Below are positions 26,201-29,704 of a DNA stretch of 29,704 bases, in pieces. The first letter of the stretch is position 1. Every line of letters begins with the position of its first letter. Source of the stretch: an uncultured Lachnospiraceae bacterium (GTDB lineage: Bacteria > Bacillota > Clostridia > Lachnospirales > Lachnospiraceae); assembly GCA_949076555.1 (NCBI GenBank), contig CARUOB010000038.1, positions 1 through 29,704 on the forward strand, written 5' to 3'. Both the position numbers and the translations under genes were made by a program. The notes beneath the pieces are model-generated. The model saw only the letters and a list, made by a program, of their open reading frames with translations, made no database searches and was not told the origin of the DNA.

Positions 26201-28010
26201 CGTTAAATTTCAGGTTCAGGCGCGTCACGTTTTTTAAATCCGAAAGACCGCCGACATCTGTTATGGAGTGTCCCTCGAAATTGATTTCCTCCAGGCTGAT
26301 CAGATGCTCAATACCCTGCAGGGAATGGACTTCGCCGGAGGCGCTGCTTCTCTGATAGGATAATTTGGTCAAAGATTCCAGTTTATCACTGGTAATCTTG
26401 ACATCTGCGCCGATGCCAGCCTTCTGTCTGATCAGACTGCGGAATGTTTCGTCGGGGAAGTCTGTATCCTCATAAGTTACGATACCTCCGGTCGTGAAGG
26501 TGTTTGGCTGCTCCTCGCTGCCGAAGGCTTCGACAGATCTGGCGGCCAGCGGGCCCTGCGGGGCAATGTAGTACTCATATTCCGTGTTTTCCGTCAGATT
26601 CCGAAGCACAAGGTTTGCGGAGGCGGAAGTAGCTTCTTGGTTGTCGCTATTAATAGAACCGCCTGCTGAGGCCCAGTACTCCGTGCCTTTGCTGCGGTAG
26701 TAGACAATCAGAAAATGCTCATCGTCAATGGGATAATAGGGCGATAACGTGACCAAAGTCTGAAAACTGTTTGACCCGGTTTTTTCCGTCACGGTCAGTT
26801 CTACGTCAGGAGCCGTGGTATCTTTTAGCAGGATATCGATATCTGATGACGCCACAGTTGTCTTTACGTCTACGCCTGTGTAAGTTTCCAATGTGGCTCT
26901 GGCTTTTTTGACCCAAGGAGATTTTTCGCGGGACTGGTCAATGAAGGCGTAATATGTATCAGGCACAATATCGCTGTCTTCATCATAGTACTGGGAGCCG
27001 GATACATTAACGGACTGTCCGCCCTCCATGCCATCAGTATAGATTAGGTTGATATTGGACACGGGGTGCTTGTCCGGGTTGGAGATAGCCCAGACAACTT
27101 TAGCCTTTTGGTAACCAATCTTTTCGATAGAGATATCCTTGATGGAAACCGACGTTTCCGTGACAGGCGGACCCGTGGTAAACTGTGCCGGAACTGTCAG
27201 AAAATGGTAGTAATATTTGCGCTCCGTGTTGTCGTATGCATAGTATGCCAGCCGATAATAGTAAGTGGTATCGGGAGTCAGGGCATCTGCTCCTGCAAAG
27301 GTACCAGACACTTGATAGAAATTGCCGGTTTGTTCATTCCATTCGTACGAATAATCCAGATCTTGGAAAGATCCGTTTAAGATCTGCGAGGAGGAAAGAT
27401 CTCCAGAAGATACCTTTGAGACGCCTTTAAAAAACTCGTGTGCTTCATCGGTGGTGTAGAGTATCCGAAAAGAGTATCCAGAGACGCTGGATTTTGAGTG
27501 CGCGGAAAACGTAACAGAATAACTCCCCGGCTCCATACTGATTTCGGAGAGTTCATATCCGCCCGGGTCTTCCGTCGGGTAATCGGTGTCACTAAGCGCT
27601 GCGGAAGACAGGAATGTGTCTTCTGTGTCGGCCACCGTGTCATTGGCGGAAACAGAAGGCGTTTCGGGAGTATCGCCGTTTTCACCTACGGCATCATTCT
27701 TGTCTGTGTCTGAGTCTTCGTTGCCGATGTCGTCGGAATCGCTGTCGGTATTCCCGGTGTTGTCATTGTTGTCGGAATTGCCGTCGTTGTCGCTGCTGTC
27801 GGAACTGCCGTCGGTGTTCTCGTTGCTTCCGATGCTCTCAGAACCGCTGTCTGTGGGCAGTTCGGTAAGTTCTTCGACGCTTCCCGATTCGTTTGTCGTG
27901 TCTGCATTTGGCGTTTTTGCATATACCGGCAGACACGTCGAGAAAACATTTGTTGCGATTAGTACAGCACATAAAAATGTAGTACATAATCTTCGTTTGC
28001 GTTGCTTCAT
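20205..28010 (-). CDS. Giant secreted multidomain Ig-like/LRR surface protein, 2601 residues
   Basis: Predicted surface or secreted protein. Layout: signal peptide (residues 1-31, MKQRKRRLCTTFLCAVLIA to cleavage after VYA); Asp/Ser/Asn-rich linker, about 38-135; two to three fibronectin-like beta domains, about 150-505; leucine-rich segment, about 508-635 (LQGIEHLISLEEINFEGHSI, LKNVTRLNLKFNDLDDLPDL); unrecognised beta-rich modules, about 640-1440; three BIG2-type domains, about 1450-1710 (ATGVTLNKTTLNMQ, VTWSSDNDDVATVDGNG); another Ig-like pair, about 1715-1885; and about seven repeats of 90-110 residues to the end, with boundaries at about 1887, 1993, 2084, 2175, 2277, 2386 and 2491. No LPxTG, SLH, choline-binding repeat or C-terminal span was found, so the mode of cell attachment is unclear. 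Start: AAGGAG lies 9 bases before the ATG. Likely an adhesin or structural protein. The promoter contains a C10 tract, so expression may be phase-variable. Confidence 0.87.
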   Translation of the reverse strand: MKQRKRRLCTTFLCAVLIATNVFSTCLPVYAKTPNADTTNESGSVEELTELPTDSGSESIGSNENTDGSSDSSDNDGNSDNNDNTGNTDSDSDDIGNEDSDTDKNDAVGENGDTPETPSVSANDTVADTEDTFLSSAALSDTDYPTEDPGGYELSEISMEPGSYSVTFSAHSKSSVSGYSFRILYTTDEAHEFFKGVSKVSSGDLSSSQILNGSFQDLDYSYEWNEQTGNFYQVSGTFAGADALTPDTTYYYRLAYYAYDNTERKYYYHFLTVPAQFTTGPPVTETSVSIKDISIEKIGYQKAKVVWAISNPDKHPVSNINLIYTDGMEGGQSVNVSGSQYYDEDSDIVPDTYYAFIDQSREKSPWVKKARATLETYTGVDVKTTVASSDIDILLKDTTAPDVELTVTEKTGSNSFQTLVTLSPYYPIDDEHFLIVYYRSKGTEYWASAGGSINSDNQEATSASANLVLRNLTENTEYEYYIAPQGPLAARSVEAFGSEEQPNTFTTGGIVTYEDTDFPDETFRSLIRQKAGIGADVKITSDKLESLTKLSYQRSSASGEVHSLQGIEHLISLEEINFEGHSITDVGGLSDLKNVTRLNLKFNDLDDLPDLSGMPWLDTAYFEGNRIAADKITEEKLPAALLAWTPGWAAATASQQRGDIASVFAPKYYAIGDTRPFLAKVSGLKKDSGRKYTLTLSIGEKAVSSNEIASVNNSYDMYYIKDILTDSSGAATDIAITEDAPCEAQITLTDQYGNIWLKQDAQFTFTADIVGSPMAETSYIKPNARSANIQIKNFPESYTKEQVSSVTLVDAEGNKAGKATNLSLYSNSYDPYEDCFGYYSISGLTTKLQSQRLSCTMYFSKYLTAGMYKAVITFTDQTSYTVENIVSVDNTAVLTHLYLTTDHSDASYDNYGDYLYVTLSGINIDPAKVRPVFYHGGTVISEFVNAVPGNGEETYLYKLKKLQKNVYWNAANSTDYTYRFEADPDYAFIDTIKDKRISLYASSKDFVSFEHYNYKKGLYEVKTDSTVDEGTKVSVSVYSDSKYETCMGTAEDTVTEGMLSLAFVDSSGNSYAPPQSRAAYFLYAYTDKSGKAKTFNHTNSSVRWYNYSTGSTGSGGGVKSIHSDTIRYHAQPLTKLSMHLAIPEKNIFANETVTAMIYNGQNIIGSKVTFTKGKTADGYINHTGTWSDSSGLSEGVYRVQYMAGASGALSHDLYVYDDSKFYMNDQWAGSWSGNGKSGAYVSFSSEQLAGHYIHKYNNKVTAETAMNYWNNGGFQLELFDRLGEPISGWKPDHASWSSSTFTLYLSGLSPEYIGVYAKITKEGKPGIMQSTGTVYYTTAYNADEAYGEWHSLGSRGVWFSSDNTNTNAYYGFDSYAYPVTVTITRPYDTAVIDTFTVKEATNGSYYYFTADDLQKTDSKEAYRITAVNVDDSRNSEIGYLAVRGDTTVVNATGVTLNKTTLNMQLAQTETLTATVKPDNATNKNVTWSSDNDDVATVDGNGAVTAAGTGTAKITVTTHNGKTASCTVQVYNYTLNHTSLQFDLSAEPDRTELLKVKDGTADISDITWSSTDESVVTVSKAGLVTPVGAGSAKILASVKNGPTLTCDVTVSRNQLTGVTLNTSSCTLYLDAQNAPVSQMPNTQQLKLFVTPSDVTVASVTWTSDNSAVASVTENGNNTLAAVVTAHSRGAAKISATVTTALGSKTAVCEVSVKTATTVEDANIPTGLTALTNEQLTLADVALPQGWTWHEASRSVPLKQFAGVQNKNFLAQYNDPQDADAKPFEKDLSVAFTTVTGIAIGADSSSLQKGKSLPLSVLWSSNGAPLDLSTYGSRVAWSINKPAVAKLSAASGSEVTLNAVEAGDATVTAQIKFADNKLLKTQFKIKVTEEAPAAIQVTSVDGFAADTQQNHVYYSAMNTTDASNTGTIHVTVTGAEKLTLKNNNTKVIKADKPTAAAGGYSIPLTMKAAGMAKITLIANDPAKTQTEIRLHVSDARPNVSDTPVTINLQQTTGTAFALYPCTGYQVTDVKLMGSDAGKFTLNTDASPEQYVINAVSGTAKGTYKLTLQGTVKEGTKEYSYDNVPLTVKVVDQKPKFKIKQTAKVNLFYKNWENSRLTVTSEDTLERVELADCDFTVKNDNGSFVLKAKGEGLATNCNKKGTLTLHFSGYKAVTTDFTVGVEKKAPACKFSSKTVTLYPDAGLNSAILNPTVHQPNGDPYPDVRYELDSASRQAGFSLMNDESGNMLIQYTGKGGQNKSYRTKFKLSHNTWTDALDVPFTVKVSKNKPAAKLAKATLQLNTNSASMAYDAASTAVMWKDGAAFTPAGVSVSAADAKSQAVIQKDIVFQYDRERQQVIAKLNNTAVTPGSYKFKVNIRAADTLTVSTPLTVKVTNTAMDKAVKISAKGSIDVLNREGTYVTVTPSLKSLNGTVTGARLSGRAAHLFLAECKDGKVFIHAKQNAALITKYNYKVKLDLNIENAAGDSIRYMTPEINLKLKQGKPKAAVSPKSLTIYSGTSPAITRRITATLKGRETELPIENVELLNNTDAFQCEYTNEGNGPVITLRNTAETIKGKTYSLQLKVTFRGQADNEKATVIRYSVKVK

Positions 28011-28060
28011 TTCATTCTTCTCCTTTTCTTTTTTACGCCTTTCTGGCAGTAAATTAATTC

Positions 28061-28088
28061 ATTCTAGCATTTTTCGGGGGGGGGGCAA
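28061..28088 (-). promoter_or_regulatory. Candidate phase-variable promoter of the giant surface-protein gene
   Basis: On the minus strand: -35 TTGCCC (28088-28083), a 16-base spacer containing seven further C residues, and extended -10 TGC-TAGAAT (-10 at 28066-28061). Ten consecutive C residues run from the last three bases of the -35 into the spacer. The predicted start is near 28054, giving a leader of about 45 bases with AAGGAG before the ATG at 28010. Gain or loss of C would change the -35/-10 spacing while leaving TTGCCC intact. Confidence 0.6.
28076..28085 (+). repeat. Homopolymer tract of ten G (C10 on the coding strand)
   Basis: Ten G residues in a row in an AT-rich intergenic region, 66 bases upstream of the giant gene's start codon and inside its predicted promoter spacer. 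Tracts of this length are prone to slipped-strand mispairing during replication. Confidence 0.97.
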
Positions 28089-28139
28089 GAGGGTATAGAA
28101 AAAAAGGGAAAAAGCGTATAAAATACTGCATCAGAGTAT

Positions 28140-28153
28140 CCGAATTTTTTCGG
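28140..28153. promoter_or_regulatory. Small inverted repeat between divergent promoters
   Basis: CCGAA-TTTT-TTCGG at 28140-28153, followed by a further partial copy (TTTCGGAAA). It lies between the two divergent promoters and could be a regulator site. The arms are only 5 bp. Confidence 0.3.
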
Positions 28154-28171
28154 AATTTCGGAAATTTATAA

Positions 28172-28200
28172 TTGACAGAGAACAGGGAAGTGTGTATGAT
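28172..28200 (+). promoter_or_regulatory. Near-consensus sigma-A promoter for the Uma2-family gene
   Basis: TTGACA (28172-28177), exactly 17 bases, then TATGAT (28195-28200). Transcription should start near 28207, giving a leader of about 165 bases before the ATG at 28372. Confidence 0.78.
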
Positions 28201-28251
28201 ATATTCAATAAGAGTAATCAACGAAACGTGCATTTCGCACATTCAGGCAAA

Positions 28252-28293
28252 TTCTGCCGCTTACTCAAAACTACCAATCAAATAGCGGCAGGA
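28252..28293 (+). other. Leader stem-loop upstream of the Uma2-family gene
   Basis: CTGCCGCT (28254-28261) pairs perfectly with AGCGGCAG (28284-28291), extended by a T-G and a T-A pair on the outside, with a 22-base loop. It is in the long leader of the strong promoter. There is no T tract, so termination is unlikely. It may stabilise or regulate the mRNA. Confidence 0.45.
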
Positions 28294-28371
28294 GTGAATG
28301 ACGGACTGGGTTTCAGCTAATTGCAGGAAACCATAGCTTTTCTTCTGCCGGAACAAAAGGAGGAAAAGTTT

Positions 28372-28989
28372 ATGGAACACAGGAAGATGGAAAGAGAGGA
28401 TATTTTCAGGATGATTGAGGGAGGGAAGTCTCATAGCACAGAGGTTTCGGAGAGAATGCCGGACGACAGGGTATATACCATCAAAGACATCGAAGTGCTG
28501 CCGGAGGGCGAGCGGGCGGAGCTGATTGACGGGAAAATGTATATGATGGTTGCGCCCACACTGACCCATCAGGATATTCTTATGTGGATAAGTGTAAAGA
28601 TATGGAATTATATTATGGAAAAGAAGGGAACATGTAAAGTGCTTCCTGCGCCTTTTGCGGTCTACATCAAGAATGACGAACACAATTATGTAGAGCCGGA
28701 CATCATGGTGATCTGCGACAGGGACAAGCTGGACGAGAAAGGCTGCCACGGTGCGCCGGACTGGGTGGTGGAGATCGTCTCGCCTTCGAGTAAGACGATG
28801 GATTACATCAGAAAATGTACGCTTTACGAACAGGCGGGCGTGAGGGAATATTGGATTGTGGATGCGAAGGAGAAAAGCGTTTTGGTGTACAATTTTGAGC
28901 ATGGGACATCAGAGCGGTATGCTTTTTCCGAGCCGGTGAAGGCGGGGATATATGAGGATTTGATTCTCAATTTTGACGAGGTGGCGTGA
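28372..28989 (+). CDS. Uma2/DUF820-family PD-(D/E)XK nuclease-like protein
   Basis: A 205-residue soluble protein of PF05685 (Uma2, DUF820), a family with a restriction-endonuclease-like fold, often present in many copies and of unproven function. Hallmarks: AELIDGKMYMM (about 55-65), YVEPDIMVICDRDKL with Asp110, WVVEIVSPSSKTMDYIRKC with Glu134, and YEQAGVREYWIVDAKEKSV. Asp110 and Glu134 are placed like the acidic residues of the PD-(D/E)XK core. An N-terminal extension of about 45 residues, containing a GGKSHSTEVSERMPDD stretch, precedes the core. The ATG at 28372 is chosen because AAAGGAGG lies 6-7 bases upstream; the TTG at 28321 lacks a site. It has its own strong promoter and an intrinsic terminator, so it is monocistronic. 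Confidence 0.87.
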   Translation: MEHRKMEREDIFRMIEGGKSHSTEVSERMPDDRVYTIKDIEVLPEGERAELIDGKMYMMVAPTLTHQDILMWISVKIWNYIMEKKGTCKVLPAPFAVYIKNDEHNYVEPDIMVICDRDKLDEKGCHGAPDWVVEIVSPSSKTMDYIRKCTLYEQAGVREYWIVDAKEKSVLVYNFEHGTSERYAFSEPVKAGIYEDLILNFDEVA

Positions 28990-29048
28990 GGCCGGACTGT
29001 CATGTCAGGCTGCGTCGGAGTGTGTTTTCATGTAAGTTTGTGACGAAA

Positions 29049-29064
29049 GTGTCATTTTTGACAC
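29049..29064 (+). other. Small stem-loop downstream of the Uma2-family gene
   Basis: GTGTCA (29049-29054), loop TTTT, TGACAC (29059-29064). A perfect 6-bp stem about 60 bases after the stop and 29 bases before the stronger terminator stem. It may protect the 3' end of the mRNA or be a symmetric protein site. Confidence 0.35.
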
Positions 29065-29092
29065 CGAAGATGGATTGTAGAACAGGGTTAAG

Positions 29093-29120
29093 CGGCCGGG
29101 GTAAAATGCCCCGGCCGTTT
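29093..29120 (+). terminator. Intrinsic terminator of the Uma2-family gene
   Basis: CGGCCGGGG (29093-29101), loop TAAAATG, CCCCGGCCG (29109-29117): perfect 9-bp GC stem followed by TTTGCATTTTA. It may also act for the minus-strand gene that ends at 29171, because the stem is symmetrical, although the T run on that side is poor. Confidence 0.85.
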
Positions 29121-29170
29121 GCATTTTATGCAGTTTGCCAATGTTTAGGACGCCCGGAAAACGGCTTTTG

Positions 29171-29644
29171 TTATTCGATGTCCGTTTCGCCCTGATTCTC
29201 CAGCGCTTTGTTGAGGGAGCTGGTGATGGCGTCTAAGAGAATCATGGAAGTGTACTTGCTGTCGTCGGGGTATGTAATTCCTTCCAGACTTTGGCTTGTG
29301 ATGATCTGGTCGGCGAGATCCTCGAAGGAAGGCTGGATCAGCGGGTACATGGTGGTGACAGCCTCATCCAGGTTTACCAGCCGGATGGCGTTGATGTTCT
29401 TTTCATCCACGGTCACTTCGATCTCCACGACATTGTCATTTAAGATCAGTGAGGTCGTATATACGCCGGGCACATAGGTGTCGTTTACGGGCTGCGTCAC
29501 GGTGGACATGGTTTCCTGCTTCTTTTCCTTGGGCAGAAACATAATGATGAGCAGGATAATAAAAAGAATACCGAGAGCAGCGAAAATGCCGGTATATATT
29601 AACTCTTTTACATGAAGTACGACAATTTTGGTTTTAGAACTCAT
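29171..29644 (-). CDS. Membrane-anchored protein with an FMN-binding-like extracellular domain
   Basis: A 157-residue protein with a short cytoplasmic N-terminus (MSSKTKIVVLHVKELIYTG), one hydrophobic span at about 16-38 (FAALGILFIILLIIMFLP), and an extracytoplasmic domain of about 115 residues. The domain begins VPGVYTTSLILNDNVVEIEV and ends with SMILLDAITSSLNKALE. This order (GxYxxxI, V-x-V repeat, C-terminal AIxxxLxxAL helix) is reminiscent of FMN-binding (PF04205-type) domains, but the SGAT flavin-attachment motif is absent, so flavin binding is doubtful. The start is taken as the ATG at 29644, with GGGGAT 7 bases upstream; a GTG at 29659 would add 5 residues. Function unknown. Confidence 0.78.
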   Translation of the reverse strand: MSSKTKIVVLHVKELIYTGIFAALGILFIILLIIMFLPKEKKQETMSTVTQPVNDTYVPGVYTTSLILNDNVVEIEVTVDEKNINAIRLVNLDEAVTTMYPLIQPSFEDLADQIITSQSLEGITYPDDSKYTSMILLDAITSSLNKALENQGETDIE

Positions 29645-29704
29645 ACAGATAATCCCCACAGTGATTCTTTTTTTACAGTTTATGTGGGTGGGGATGGGTT
29701 TATG

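Noticed and set aside
28076..28085. Poly-G run as a sequencing or assembly error
   Set aside because: An exact length error cannot be excluded, but a run this long between good -35 and -10 elements is more simply explained as real; its length should be checked in reads.
28054..28242. Minus-strand 62-codon frame running through the poly-C tract
   Set aside because: It overlaps both predicted promoters of the intergenic region and has no ribosome binding site; a contingency coding tract was considered, but the promoter-spacer explanation fits better.
1..29704. CRISPR arrays, tRNA or rRNA genes, insertion sequences, phage genes
   Set aside because: No regularly spaced identical repeats, no recognisable tRNA or rRNA sequence, and no transposase, integrase or phage structural protein among the coding regions.

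Overview
The window looks like chromosomal DNA from a Gram-positive gut-type clostridium, most likely Lachnospiraceae. The evidence is the strong AGGAGG-type ribosome binding sites, the sigma-A-like promoters, the moderately high GC, and a protein set typical of that family: a three-part ABC-2 exporter, an NhaC-type antiporter, a DUF3990-type protein with its usual partner, a Uma2/DUF820 protein, and a giant Ig-like surface protein. No rRNA, tRNA, CRISPR array, insertion sequence or phage gene was seen. Identifications rest on reading motifs by eye; no database search was run.

Layout. Positions 3-2274 hold the 3' part of an exporter ATPase and its two permeases. Next are an NhaC-family antiporter (2425-4047) and, tail to tail with it, a lipoprotein (4044-5144, minus). 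The lipoprotein diverges from a membrane acyltransferase (5288-6487) through overlapping back-to-back promoters. A 34-codon Cys-rich micro-ORF, a 90-residue unknown protein and a family 2 glycosyltransferase follow. A 160-bp block of stacked hairpins separates that glycosyltransferase from hisC. Then come a PF06695 membrane protein, a membrane-anchored GH20 hexosaminidase with a CBM32-like domain, a DUF3990/DUF3791-like pair resembling a toxin-antitoxin module, a methyltransferase with unusual insertions, a GT39-like membrane glycosyltransferase, hslO (Hsp33), a 620-bp stretch without a gene, and glutamine-dependent nadE.

The right third is one minus-strand gene of 7.8 kb (20205-28010). It encodes a 2601-residue secreted protein with a signal peptide, an Asp/Ser-rich linker, fibronectin-like and leucine-rich segments, BIG2-type domains and about seven tandem Ig-like repeats at the C-terminus. 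Its best promoter has a run of ten C residues (ten G on the plus strand, 28076-28085) between a -35 (TTGCCC) and an extended -10 (TGCTAGAAT). That is the layout of known phase-variable promoters, so ON/OFF or graded switching of this surface protein by slipped-strand mispairing is the main hypothesis from this window. The same intergenic region carries a near-consensus promoter for the Uma2-family gene on the other strand. A membrane-anchored protein (29171-29644, minus) closes the window.

Themes: envelope and surface functions dominate (exporters, glycosyltransferases, acyltransferase, hexosaminidase, lipoprotein, giant surface protein), mixed with a few housekeeping genes (hisC, hslO, nadE) and two accessory-type modules (DUF3990 pair, Uma2).
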